The notes under the pieces: generated by a model
Told to the model about the DNA's origin: nothing
Databases searched by the model: none
What the model saw: only the letters and a program-made list of their open reading frames with translations
Assembly: GCA_014799385.1 (NCBI GenBank)
Contig: JAAVIC010000025.1
Span: forward strand, 1 to 64,000
DNA from: Oscillospiraceae bacterium
GTDB taxonomy: Bacteria; Bacillota; Clostridia; Oscillospirales; Ruminococcaceae
DNA: 64,000 bases
Direction: 5' to 3'
In this document: positions 8,842 through 18,700 of the stretch, one piece after another
How the letters are laid out: every line of letters starts with the position of its first letter
How positions within the stretch are numbered: position 1 is the stretch's first letter
Program-made: the position numbers and the translations under genes

Positions 8842-9182
8842 TGTATCAAACTGATATATCAGACAAATATATTATACAGCATTTTGTATTGCCTGTCAAT
8901 AGTTTTGCGGAAGTTTTCGCTAAATTTTCACCAAACCTCCACAAAGCTCTCACCTTTACCAAAAAAACATGCGGTGGAAAATCGATTTAATTCTCACAAA
9001 ATCGCTGTCCCGTGTATCAAACTGATATATCAGACAAATATATTATACAGCATTTTGTATTGCCTGTCAATAGTTTTGCGGAAGTTTTCGCTAAATTTTC
9101 ACCAAACCTCCACAAAGCCCTCACCTTTACCAAAAAACATGCGGTGGAAAATCGATTTAATTCTCACAAAATCGCTGTCCCG
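8842..9182. repeat. 171-bp tandem duplication of the operon promoter and recombinase start
   Basis: 8842-9012 and 9013-9182 are almost identical (one substitution and one base missing in the second copy). Each unit runs from the napH-like promoter/operator to a short piece of serine recombinase coding sequence (MRWKIDLILTKSLSR in the second copy). Only the second copy is in frame with the recombinase. The duplication marks the right junction of the inserted operon. Confidence 0.93.
8851..8899 (-). promoter_or_regulatory. Promoter and likely PadR operator of the napH-like operon
   Basis: On the minus strand TTGACA (8894-8899), a 17-bp spacer and TATAAT (8871-8876) form a perfect sigma-A promoter. 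The palindrome CTGATATATCAG (8851-8862) lies at about +5 to +15, where a bound repressor would block transcription. The same promoter/operator is present a second time at 9022-9070 within the tandem duplication. Confidence 0.8.
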
Positions 9183-10485
9183 ATTCGTGCGAAATACGGT
9201 CGACAGCTTGAATTACATACGCGAACTGAAGTCGCTTGGAATCGCGGTTTGCTTCGAAAAAGAGAACATAAACACGCTCGAAACCGACACAGAAATGATG
9301 CTCACGATTATGAGTTGCTTCGCCCAAGCGGAGTCCGAATCCATCAGCAAAAACGTGTCGTGGGGAATCCGTCAGAGTTTCAAAAACGGAAACGTTCCGA
9401 TGCAATACGCACGGCTGCTCGGCTACCGAAAAGGCGCGGACGGAAACGCGGAAATCGTTCCCGAGGAAGCGGAGATCGTCAAGGAAATATACCGACTTTA
9501 CCTTGACGGAATGAGTTTAAATCTGATTGCTGACAGGCTAAACAAAAAAGGCTTAACGACAAAGGGGAGCAATTCGCCGTATCGGAAAGAGGTCGTTCAA
9601 CGTATTCTCACGAACGAAAAATACATCGGCGATGCGCTGTTGCAAAAAACGTATGTAACCGACTGCATTACCAAGAAAAGCCGTAAAAACAATGGTGAGC
9701 TGCCGATGTATTTGGTGAAAAATCACCATGCGGCGATAATTTCGAGCGCGGATTTTAATCGGGTTCAGGAAGAAATGGCGCGGCGTTCAGCGAAGCGAGC
9801 AATCGCCGATAAGCTCACCAAAGGTGAACAAGGCAAGTACAGTGCGAAATACGCACTTTCCGAGCTGCTGATTTGCGGCGAATGCGGAGCGAATTACCGG
9901 CGCGTAACTTGGACTGCCAAAGGTTTTAAGGAGATTAAATGGCGGTGCATTAATCGGATTCAATATGGAAAAAGAAAATGTCATTGCTCGCCGACAATTG
10001 GTGAGGAACTGCTTCACCGCGCGATTGTGGACGCGGTAAATGAATTTTGCAATGTAAGGGACGAGGTCGCAAACGCGCTCAGGGAGAGCATTCGTGAAGT
10101 TCTCGACCCGAACCAAAACGGGAGCGTACAGGCGGCACAGCAACGGGTCGACGAACTTGCAAAAAACATTGACGAGCTGATTAAACTCGCGACCGTTCCC
10201 GAAAATTCCAAATCCGCAATGAGGGATATCGAGAAGTTCAGCGAGGAAATGAAATCCTTGCGGGAATTTATTGAAGTCGAAAAAGCGAAACAGTCCCAAA
10301 CACAACAAAATTCCGTAGAGCTGAACGTGGTTCTGGAACGACTCGAACGCGAGAATTTTACACTGACAGAATTCGATGATGTGGCAGTGCGGCAGCTGAT
10401 AGAAAAGATTACGGTTGAGAACAAGGACACCATAATGGTCACCTTCAAAGGCGGCTTTGATGTGAGAAGGGAGTTGGAAAATTGA
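9139..10485 (+). pseudogene. Large serine recombinase, N-terminally truncated
   Basis: From the first plausible ATG (9139) the frame encodes 448 aa. It begins inside the resolvase domain at KIDLILTKSLSRFVRNTVDS, a segment normally around residue 80-100, so the catalytic serine region is lost. Retained are the end of the resolvase domain (FEKENINTLETD, SCFAQAESESIS), the recombinase DNA-binding domain (LGYRKGADGNAEIVPEEAEI) and the zinc ribbon (CGECGANYRR with later cysteines in WRCIN and KRKCHC). A C-terminal coiled coil follows. It should be unable to recombine DNA. The cause is insertion of the napH-like/padR operon between the SHOCT-like gene and this gene. Confidence 0.88.
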
Positions 10486-10655
10486 TGACTGAGGAAAAGA
10501 AAGGAATTACCGTCAAGATCGACGTGGAGCTTCACGCAGAGGTCAGACAGTATGTTGAGGATCACGAAATGACAATGGCGGAGTTTGTGACCCTAGCACT
10601 TCAAGACGAACTTCACCCTAAAATGAATATGGAGGTTAAAACGTGGGTAATATGA
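10485..10655 (+). CDS. Small ribbon-helix-helix-like protein, 56 aa
   Basis: ATG at 10485 overlaps the recombinase stop by one base (TGATG). The product begins MTEEKKGITVKIDVELHAEV and continues EFVTLALQDEL, a strand followed by two helices as in ribbon-helix-helix DNA-binding proteins. Too short for usual gene callers. Translation is probably coupled to the recombinase gene upstream and to the next gene, which it overlaps by 13 bp. Confidence 0.65.
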   Translation: MTEEKKGITVKIDVELHAEVRQYVEDHEMTMAEFVTLALQDELHPKMNMEVKTWVI

Positions 10656-10918
10656 GAACGATGGCATTCCAAGTGCCGGAGGAGCTTTTTCAAAAGATCA
10701 AGGACTATCTGCAGCGTAACAATATGACGCAAAAGCAGTTTGTGATCGGGCTTATTGAAAACGAAATCGAGCGCGATCTGGCGCAAAGAGCAGCGGAATC
10801 GAAGCAGTGCGAAACAGCCAATGCGAACGAGTTTGGGGGCAGTTCCGGCGACGAAAGTGAGGATTTGGACGACGAGCAAGACGAGTCCGAAGATCAGGGA
10901 ATGTCGATGGGGATGTGA
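10643..10918 (+). CDS. Ribbon-helix-helix-like protein with acidic tail, 91 aa
   Basis: GTG start at 10643, seven bases after GGAGG (10631-10635); an ATG at 10652 is less well placed. Residues 1-50 resemble the preceding small protein (MAFQVPEELFQKIKDYLQRN, KQFVIGLIENEI). The rest is acidic and probably disordered (SGDESEDLDDEQDESED). It probably helps regulate or direct the recombinase operon. Similar pairs follow recombinase genes in clostridial elements, but the exact role is not known to me. Confidence 0.7.
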   Translation: MGNMRTMAFQVPEELFQKIKDYLQRNNMTQKQFVIGLIENEIERDLAQRAAESKQCETANANEFGGSSGDESEDLDDEQDESEDQGMSMGM

Positions 10919-10931
10919 GTTAAGTCACCAT

Positions 10932-10965
10932 GTCGAAATCCGAACAACTAAATTCGGATTTCGAC
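10932..10965 (+). terminator. Strong hairpin ending the recombinase operon
   Basis: GTCGAAATCCGAA (10932-10944) pairs perfectly with TTCGGATTTCGAC (10953-10965) over 13 bp with an 8-nt loop, followed by AAAATTGG rather than a T-run. It may be a terminator or a protein-binding palindrome: its ATTTCGACA half-site recurs at 11065 and 21748. Confidence 0.55.
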
Positions 10966-11064
10966 AAAATTGGAAATTATCAGCGGCTTTTTATTTGGTT
11001 AAAACTAACAAAGTTTGGGTTTGAAATTTGACGAATGATACAAAAATCGTACATTTCACGCAAA

Positions 11065-11080
11065 ATTTCGACATCTTGCG
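11065..11080 (+). repeat. Left copy of 16-bp direct repeat flanking the defence island
   Basis: ATTTCGACATCTTGCG here is identical to 21748-21763. The sequence to its left is also similar (ACATTTCACGCAAA here against ACACGTTGCGCAGG there). Possible attachment-site remnant of the serine recombinase element. Confidence 0.5.
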
Positions 11081-11121
11081 CAAGGCCGAGGGTAATGGAC
11101 AATTTCCAGTTAGAAAACTTG

Positions 11122-11150
11122 TTGATTTTTTTGTTATGATATGGTATAAT
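11122..11150 (+). promoter_or_regulatory. Promoter of the SIR2 operon
   Basis: TTGATT (11122-11127), 17-bp spacer, TATAAT (11145-11150); about 90 bp before the SIR2 gene. Confidence 0.65.
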
Positions 11151-11242
11151 TGCGATAGGATATTATCGGTGGATAATTGTATATTATCATTTTTTAAATT
11201 AAACAGCTACTATTATTTGTAAAGTTACAATGAGGGAAAAGC

Positions 11243-12250
11243 ATGAAAGATACAATAGCTGAACTTGAAAAATTCTGGGAGTTAAAGGGTGAGAAAAATG
11301 TCAAAATGTATATCGATGATTTATCCAAGTTTACATTTGTTCCTTTTATAGGTTCGGGAATGTCAGTTCCCTTTGGATGTCCGACTTGGTCAAACTTTTT
11401 ATCTAAAATTATTAATGACTTTTTTGAGCTAAGCGAAAGAGAACCTTTAATTGATTTGCTTAAAAAAGAGGAGTTTCTTGAACTCGCTGATAAGCTTAAT
11501 GATATTCTTGGAAACGGTGTTGTTGAGGAACAGGTCAGAAATGAATTCGGTTTCACTGATATCAAAAGGGTAAACAAAGATAGAAATTATCTTTCGTTTT
11601 TAAAAAACAAATCGTCAATAAATACATTTGTCACCACTAATTTTGATTCTGTTATTGAGACTAGCCTTGGCTTTTCGGCAGATAAAATATATCTTCCAAG
11701 CAATCTTCTAAAATGCAATGATATAGTTGATAAAATCCGTCATGGAGAAAGCTGTATTATAAAGCTACATGGTACTGCCAGTCAACCGGATTCAATAATT
11801 CTTACGGGAAAAACTTTTGAAGCCATGTATAAACGTGAAAATACCGCTTTACAAGAATTGGTTGATTATTTATGGAATAGAACTGTCCTTCTTTTTCTTG
11901 GATGTGGATTAAAAAATGATTACCTAGTCGAACATCTCCAAGATCTTGCAAGTACAAAGAAGGTCAATTGGCATTATGCAATATTACCATATCCGAATGA
12001 AACGGAAATTATAAAGCGGAGAAGAGAATTGGCTGCGCTCAAAATCAGACCAATATGGTATGAAAAAGGGAACCATGAACAAATTCTTATAATATTGAAC
12101 TTAATAACGGGGGATTATGGTCTTCAAGGCTCTTTAGAAACCAATGAGCAAAAAAGGTCTTCCGAATTAACAGTAAATGTAAATAATGGAAATATTGGGA
12201 CACAAACAATGCTTAATATTAAATATTTAAATGGAAACATTAATCAGTAA
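11243..12250 (+). CDS. SIR2-like NADase-type defence effector with C-terminal Asn/Gln/Gly motif
   Basis: 335 aa, ATG after GAGGGAAAAGC. The SIR2 Rossmann fold is clear: GSGMS (37-41), TTNFD (131-135) and KLHG (174-177, with catalytic His176), then FLGCGLKNDYLVEHL. SIR2 domains of this size in defence operons hydrolyse NAD+ and stop growth on phage infection (family knowledge). Residues 312-335 form a low-complexity tail whose 20-residue core NNGNIGTQTMLNIKYLNGNI closely matches residues 57-76 of the next protein, suggesting direct homotypic contact. First gene of a tightly packed four-gene operon with AT-rich composition unlike the flanking chromosome. Confidence 0.88.
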   Translation: MKDTIAELEKFWELKGEKNVKMYIDDLSKFTFVPFIGSGMSVPFGCPTWSNFLSKIINDFFELSEREPLIDLLKKEEFLELADKLNDILGNGVVEEQVRNEFGFTDIKRVNKDRNYLSFLKNKSSINTFVTTNFDSVIETSLGFSADKIYLPSNLLKCNDIVDKIRHGESCIIKLHGTASQPDSIILTGKTFEAMYKRENTALQELVDYLWNRTVLLFLGCGLKNDYLVEHLQDLASTKKVNWHYAILPYPNETEIIKRRRELAALKIRPIWYEKGNHEQILIILNLITGDYGLQGSLETNEQKRSSELTVNVNNGNIGTQTMLNIKYLNGNINQ

Positions 12251-12279
12251 ATTTATTAGGCGAAAGGCGATGAGGATCA

Positions 12280-13800
12280 ATGAAAAGCAATCAAGACTAT
12301 AATACGGTCAATGAAGATAATACGCGCACATCCTTCGAAGCCGAAACTGTTGATCAAATATCAAATGAGAACAAGAAACCATTTGAACAAGGAAATAGAA
12401 ATATTGATAAATTTAAAGAAACGCTTTTATCTAGGAATATCAATCAAAACGATGGAAATATAACCACACAAAATATTTATAATATCGATTATATGGCAGG
12501 AAGTATTTTGTCAATTAAAGATGAAAGTAATTTGACAAAAGCGGAAAAACAATATAATCTATATGAACGTTCTGAATGTTCAGAGTTTGTAAGCAAATAC
12601 AAAAAGAGCCTTCATCTTGCCTATGCTATTGCAATCAGTTTGTTTGAGTATGTACCCGTTAGTGACCTTCAAAACCTGTCAGAACGTTTGTTGATGCGTT
12701 TTGAGGACACATTGGATTCAAACGGGGTTGAAGATAAAACATACACAACTCCATTTATTTCTCTTGATTACATTTTGTCAATTATCGGTGCGAAGACTTG
12801 CATAATTTCTTATGCGTCACGGTTTGAAAACGTGACTGAGAGGTGTGTTTGTTTTGTTTCACAGCAAAAGAAAATAATGGAGAATCTGTGGGAATTGTTT
12901 CCAATGCTGCGGAATGAGATTGTATCGTGGCTTATTGAAGTTGACTGCGCGTTTAAAAATAATAATAGCTTTAGCACGGATTGTTTTGTTCGTGCTATGG
13001 TCAATATAATAAAATTTGATTTCGCCGATTCATTAAATCGACTTTTTCCGAAGTTGGTGTCAGAACCCAAAAACAGGGACTTGCTTATAAGGTTATTTAT
13101 TATTCTGACAGAAGATGAAGAAACGAAGGAAAATGCATATGAGGTGCTAAAGCAATGGTCTTGTTCATTAAACTGGTTATGGGAGATTCCACTTTTTATT
13201 TTCGCCGAAAATATCCCAAGTTATCTTTTTGAGCGGGAATTAGAAGAAACCTTGCAGAAAAAGATTTTAGAAAGTCTTGAAAGCGACGAATGGAATTTAA
13301 AACTTATCTGCGCAAAAATGTTGGCTTCTCTTAAATTGCGGTCTATGGTAGCGTCTGTTTTTGAAAAAATATTTATAAGGAGCGACAGTAGGCAGCATAA
13401 AAGCTCCGTTTCATTATTATATCTACTGACAATATACGAATCATATATGCTTGTAAGTAAAATAAATATGACGTTGCCACTAGTTGCTTTTGACGACCTT
13501 CAGCAGTCAGACAAGATCAAGCCAATAATTCTTTATATTGTTAATGATTTTACTCTGCGGCGTATGCTGTTTAATTTATTGGAAGCATATATAAATCAAA
13601 TAGATCGTTATGATATCCCTCCTTCTCTTCTAAATCGAATTAAAAGTTTTTTTTATATTCTCGCCAAAAATAGCTTGGGATATTACAATGATATTCTGCG
13701 CTTTCTATCACAATTACAGAGAAAAAACAAGACGGCGGAGGATATTATGCGATTCTTGCATGAAAATATTTTACCAGGAAAGGATTTGTTATTGATATGA
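12280..13800 (+). CDS. Helical protein with shared docking motif, probable sensor/scaffold of the SIR2 operon
   Basis: 506 aa; starts 29 bp after the SIR2 gene (ATG 12280 after AAAGGCGATGAGG). Residues 1-52 are polar and probably disordered. Residues 57-76, NDGNITTQNIYNIDYMAGSI, match the C-terminal motif of the SIR2 protein at 11 of 20 positions. The remainder (about 85-500) is rich in Leu/Ile/Phe and looks all-helical, as in HEAT/TPR-like repeat proteins (for example LSERLLMRFEDTL and LICAKMLASLKLR). I see no Walker motifs, so it is not an NLR-type ATPase. A role as infection sensor or scaffold is inference from position and the shared motif. Confidence 0.7.
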   Translation: MKSNQDYNTVNEDNTRTSFEAETVDQISNENKKPFEQGNRNIDKFKETLLSRNINQNDGNITTQNIYNIDYMAGSILSIKDESNLTKAEKQYNLYERSECSEFVSKYKKSLHLAYAIAISLFEYVPVSDLQNLSERLLMRFEDTLDSNGVEDKTYTTPFISLDYILSIIGAKTCIISYASRFENVTERCVCFVSQQKKIMENLWELFPMLRNEIVSWLIEVDCAFKNNNSFSTDCFVRAMVNIIKFDFADSLNRLFPKLVSEPKNRDLLIRLFIILTEDEETKENAYEVLKQWSCSLNWLWEIPLFIFAENIPSYLFERELEETLQKKILESLESDEWNLKLICAKMLASLKLRSMVASVFEKIFIRSDSRQHKSSVSLLYLLTIYESYMLVSKINMTLPLVAFDDLQQSDKIKPIILYIVNDFTLRRMLFNLLEAYINQIDRYDIPPSLLNRIKSFFYILAKNSLGYYNDILRFLSQLQRKNKTAEDIMRFLHENILPGKDLLLI

Positions 13801-14738
13801 AAGAATTGATCGCAAGTGAAATGGTATATAATGGGGGGCTATTTCCTAAAATTCCAAATAGGGTAAATGGTCAAGATACGCTACTTGTTAACTCACAAGG
13901 TATAGCGAGAAAAGTTGATGATCGGCTCACCACAAAGGACATAAGGATCGGCAAATATAACAAAATTGTACGTATTTCTATCGTTCCGAACTCGCTTGAT
14001 ATCTCATTGAAGGCTGTAAGCAAGAACAAACCCTATGAATTTATAATAACGATTGGTGTGGAATATCGCGTAAAAGATTCCGTTGTTTTTTACATGAACA
14101 GGGAGTTATATGACATTTCTGATAGTATAAGTACTGCACTGACGCGCATTATTAATCCGATAGCTAAACAGTACGAATTGACAGACGATTGTATTGATAA
14201 TGCGATTCTTGATAAATTATCAGGATGCGAATATCCTTTAGAGGCACTTGGTATTACATATTCTGTGCATTCGGCAGACGCTGAGCCTTCTGAGAATGCA
14301 ACAACATTTATTAAACAGATGTCGGATGCAACTCTTAATGTGCGTGTAGAACAACATAAGGCTGTAGAAGCGGAAAAATTAACAACTCGAAATATGGAGT
14401 CTGCTATTATGTCAAAAGTGGCATCTGGTGAAATAGATATGAAAACGGCACTTGAAACATTAAGTAATTCAAACCGTACTGAAGGGCTAAATAAGATCGA
14501 GGATATTGAACGTTTGATTGAATTTGTTCAAAATCTATTGACAAGAAACCTGATTAATGACTTTGAGGCAGGTCAGCATATAAATACTTTGCTACAAAGT
14601 TTACCTACAAATATATCAAACATAAAAGCATTGACAAGTACAATTACACCGCCTGGCAATAAAGAAGATAAGAATAATGATGCAACTCTTGAGGCATTAT
14701 TTTTGGATGGGAATCAGGTGGAGCAGGATGAACAATAA
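13797..14738 (+). CDS. SPFH/band-7-like protein
   Basis: 313 aa; overlaps the preceding gene by 4 bp (ATGA). Residues about 20-190 resemble an SPFH (band 7) domain: an N-terminal beta part with VEYRVKDSVVFYM, then DISDSISTALTRIINPIAKQ and PLEALGITYSVHSAD, which is the usual end of the domain, then a helical segment with VRVEQHKAVEAEKL. SPFH proteins form large ring- or cage-like assemblies at membranes. No obvious N-terminal membrane helix is present, so attachment may go through the next gene product. The C-terminal 120 residues are helical and polar. Confidence 0.6.
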   Translation: MKELIASEMVYNGGLFPKIPNRVNGQDTLLVNSQGIARKVDDRLTTKDIRIGKYNKIVRISIVPNSLDISLKAVSKNKPYEFIITIGVEYRVKDSVVFYMNRELYDISDSISTALTRIINPIAKQYELTDDCIDNAILDKLSGCEYPLEALGITYSVHSADAEPSENATTFIKQMSDATLNVRVEQHKAVEAEKLTTRNMESAIMSKVASGEIDMKTALETLSNSNRTEGLNKIEDIERLIEFVQNLLTRNLINDFEAGQHINTLLQSLPTNISNIKALTSTITPPGNKEDKNNDATLEALFLDGNQVEQDEQ

Positions 14739-15282
14739 AATATTGCAGACCATACTTGATATTCCCGTTTTTTGGCGTGCGCTTATTGTTTTATTTATGT
14801 TATGGTTGCTATATCTGATCTTTTCACGGGGAATATTCAAATTGCTGGCTTTAGCATTATCATTGTTAAGTAAAATTTGGCTTGTTCCTTATTTAGTCAT
14901 TAATAATATAATGCATGGTATTCATAAGTTAGCAGGAAGAACACTTATCAGTGCCGATCAGGCAGTAACAGACTTTTTTGGTGGCGTATATAACTTTGTT
15001 TACATGATAAAATCTACCATAGAAAGTTTTTGTGTTAATAAAATCCCAATATATGATATTAACGGTAATCAAGTGTTAGATAAAAATGGTACGCCAAAAT
15101 ATAACTATGTATCAAGAAGACCATTTGCAGGTTATGCTTTGATTATTTCCCTTTTGTTGGTGTTGTGGATTAGCCTTCCAACTTGGTTACATACAGAGGA
15201 TAAAAACAATTTTTTTAATGTTGCCTATAGCACTTATATTGTCACTGAAAAAGAAGTATTGGAAATGATTTTTTTAGAGTAA
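14728..15282 (+). CDS. Membrane protein, fourth gene of the SIR2 operon
   Basis: 184 aa from ATG 14728 (GGTGGAGCAGG upstream); an in-frame ATG at 14677 lies inside the SPFH gene and has no ribosome site. It overlaps the SPFH gene by 11 bp. Hydrophobic segments near residues 12-35 and 35-60 and a third near 135-155 (YALIISLLLVLWISLPTWL) suggest a three-helix membrane protein with a soluble central loop (YDINGNQVLDKNGTPKYNYV). Likely partner that recruits the SPFH-like protein to the membrane (inference). Confidence 0.65.
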   Translation: MNNKILQTILDIPVFWRALIVLFMLWLLYLIFSRGIFKLLALALSLLSKIWLVPYLVINNIMHGIHKLAGRTLISADQAVTDFFGGVYNFVYMIKSTIESFCVNKIPIYDINGNQVLDKNGTPKYNYVSRRPFAGYALIISLLLVLWISLPTWLHTEDKNNFFNVAYSTYIVTEKEVLEMIFLE

Positions 15283-15690
15283 ATCATCTATTGGAATCCG
15301 CACTCTCAGCACAAACAAGGAGGTTCTCATCGATATCTGCAAGGTAATGGACACCAGTTTCAAGAGGCGCAGCAAAAAGGTGCTTATTGAAGGTATTAAT
15401 GACGTTGGCGATGTTATGACGGAACGCACAGCTTTGTTTCGGAGAAGCACGAGAAAGCTACTATTAAACTTATTAAAGTGGAAAACCTCATTGACACGGA
15501 AACACTCGTAAATTCGTTGATAATGCTTTTCGCAATGGTGAGATGAAAACCACAGGTACAGATATGGCAAGATACTCCCACATGTGTCACGCTTCAGCGT
15601 GGGAAACTGCGATGTAAAAAAAGGATTATTGATGAGCTTAGGGCTTTCTTTGAAAGGTTTTTCGGAATTGGGTAACATTAGAGACAATGC
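15283..15690 (+). other. Degraded sequence between the SIR2 operon and the reverse transcriptase gene
   Basis: No intact gene. Short open pieces in different frames (for example VLIDICKVMDTSFKRRSKK at about 15330-15390 and RIIDELRAFFERFFGIG near 15620-15675) look like remains of a coding sequence. I could not assign it. CACGC/GCGTG hairpin near 15587. Confidence 0.4.
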
Positions 15691-15737
15691 ACCGAAATAC
15701 ATTATACATGATTCATTCAAAATTCAGGAGGATGTTA

Positions 15738-18700
15738 ATGATGAAAATTGATGAAACAACAGTTGAAAAGGCGTATAAAAAGCTGAAATCGAGTGTTTAC
15801 TTTGATAAAACTCAGTTGATTTTGCGTAATGACATTGTGAATTTTGAGAAAAAACATGGCAATCTTGATGTTTATCTTTGTTCAATATTTGATGCGTTGA
15901 ATGATGAGAACAAATTCGATAATCTGCAAAATGAAATCCTTGACTCCATATCGGTGTCATCCTTTCCAAAGAAGTTAGATAAGAATGACAGAAGCATCAT
16001 ATATAACTCGTCTTTGAAAAAGAATAAAATTGTCGATCTTCAGCATTTTATCAACATGCGTGTTGAGGGCCATATTCTTGGAGTACTCTGGATTATGCTA
16101 ATCGGATATCAAATGGATAAAGAGGTGTATGAACATTCGTATGGAAATAGAATCAGGAAAAATTTGATCAACGAGTTTAGCGATAATCCCACATACTCTC
16201 CATATCTTTTTGAACCATATTTCGTTCAGTACGAAAGTTGGAGGGATAAAGCTATGTCAGAGGCTCAAAAACATATGGCTTTAAATCAAGATGTAGTAAT
16301 TATAACTATGGATTTTGAAAGATATTACTATTCAATTGATGCGGATGAGTCTGTGTTCAACACGATCTTAGAAAAATTTTGTCCGAATGAGGATACAAAT
16401 ATTTATTTTGAACAGAATGATATTTTAAAACGGCTTAACAGTTTTGTGTATGCGGTAATAAAAAAATACTCTGAGCAATTTGGCGACGAATTTAAAAGCC
16501 GGAACATACTTCCAATCGGTTTTCTGCCATCTAATGTTTTAGGAAATTGGTGTCTGCAAAATTTTGATAAGGCCGTAGTCAACGGTTGGAACCCCGTTTA
16601 TTACGGAAGATACGTTGATGACATTTTGATAGTAGATAAAATTGAACATAACAGCAGTATTTATAATAAAGCCAAAGTCGAGGAATTGAAGAGTGATGAT
16701 ATTATAGAATTTTTTTTGACGCAGTGTTCAAGGTGGAAAGGAAACCAATGTCCTTGCGGAGATAAGGAAAACATTGCCCTTTTAAATGAAGTGAAAAAGG
16801 AACAAATTGAAAATGATAGCACCGGAAGCAATAATAATCCTGTATATCGGATAAATCCAGCCTACAATGTTTTTGATGGAAACAAATCCGAAATCATAGT
16901 ACAAAACAACAAGGTAAAAATATTTTACTTTAACAGTGGTGAATCGGATGCGCTGTTGACATGCTTTAAGGAGAGAATTTCCAAAAACAAAAGCGAATTT
17001 AGACATATGCCAGAGGATGAAGCGGTTTTTCAAAGAGATGATTACAATGAGATTTATTCTCTAAAAGGCGGCGAATCTCCCAATAAGCTTCGCGGGGTGA
17101 ACGGCATTGAAATTGATAAATTTGAATTATCGAAGTTCCTTGGTAAATTTTTAAGAATAGGAGGGTTAGTGGACAATAAAGCTGAATCAAAATTTGAAAA
17201 AGATGTACTTAAAATATTTGATTCACAAACAATTATCGAGAACTATTCGGCGTGGGAAAAAGTCATAGAGATTTTTGTTATTGCAGAGCGGTTTGAATCA
17301 CTAACAAAATTTGTCAAGCGGGTCTGCGAAAGCATAGAATCCATTGAATATTACTCGGAGAATTCTCGAATTGAAGTTAAAAATGTTAAAAAGTCACTTT
17401 ATCTTTTTCTTCACTCAATTTTGTGCAGAGCCTTTGCGCTTGTGTGGAAAGGTGAACGCATATCTGCTCAAAATAAAATATATTCCGAAAATATAGAGTT
17501 TGCAGATAGCGTTCCGCTCGTATATGACAAAAATGGCAAATGCGAAGATTACATAAAAGATATGTGCACAGCATATTGCTGGTCCTGCATGATTGATAAT
17601 TATATTCTTCCAATCAATATTTCTATGCTGCCAATAGATGAAATTGCTTCAATAAATGAGCAAGTAAATCTTACTCGTTTCAACGATGTGCTATCTTTGA
17701 ATTTAAGCGAATGGAACAATAAATACAAATATTATCCATATATTGTTAATATGTATGACTTCAGCATGATTTCTTTTGTCGAAGAAATCAAGAAATCCTT
17801 CCCCTTTGCTGATTGTAAGGCAATTCACAATCGTCAAAGCAAAAACTACATTATTTCTAATTATAATCTTAGGGAAGGTGACGAGCATTGGCAGAATATA
17901 GCAAGTTTGATTGATGTGGATGCATTTGAAAAGTTGCCTGATAATGTTTTTATCGTCAAGGTTGGTAAAGGAAAAAAATCCAAGCTGCGGGTTGCTGTCG
18001 CAAATGTTCGCTTGGACTATAACAATTTCAAGAAAGTTGTAGAGGATAGGCCGAATTGTTCTTATAAGCGATATCGTGAACTATCTTCGGTTATAAATCA
18101 GGCAATAGATCAGCATTCTGATATGCTTGTGATGCCAGAGGCGTATGTTCCGTTTGAATGGCTTTCAATTCTGGCACGGACATGTGCAAAAAATAACCTT
18201 GCCGTTATAACAGGGGTTGAACACATCAAGTATGATGGTAAAATATTTAATTTTACTGCTGTTATATTGCCCTACACATCCGATGATGATAGAAAATGCG
18301 CGTTGATTTCCTTCCACTTAAAGAGGCACTATGCTCCGCATGAAAAAGAACTTATTAACGGTTATCGACTTCAAGAAATTAAGGGCAACCACTATGAGTT
18401 GTACAAATGGAATGATTGTTATTTCCCTGTTTACTGCTGTTATGAGTTGGCTTCTATTTCGGATAGAGCGTTGTTTCAATCATACGCTGATTTGGTTATT
18501 GCGGTTGAATGGAACAAGGACGTTAATTATTATAGCAACATCTTGGAATCGTTAAGCAGAGATGTGCATTGTTACTGTGTTCAAGTTAATACTTCGGATT
18601 ATGGTGATAGCAGAATAACAAAGCCATCCAAAACTGAGGAAAAGGATATCATCAGAACCAAGGGTGGAATAAACAGTACTGTTTTAGTTGGTGATGTTGA

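Noticed and set aside
11028-11222. 64-aa frame before the SIR2 gene
   Set aside because: Covers the promoter and the 16-bp repeat; no ribosome site.
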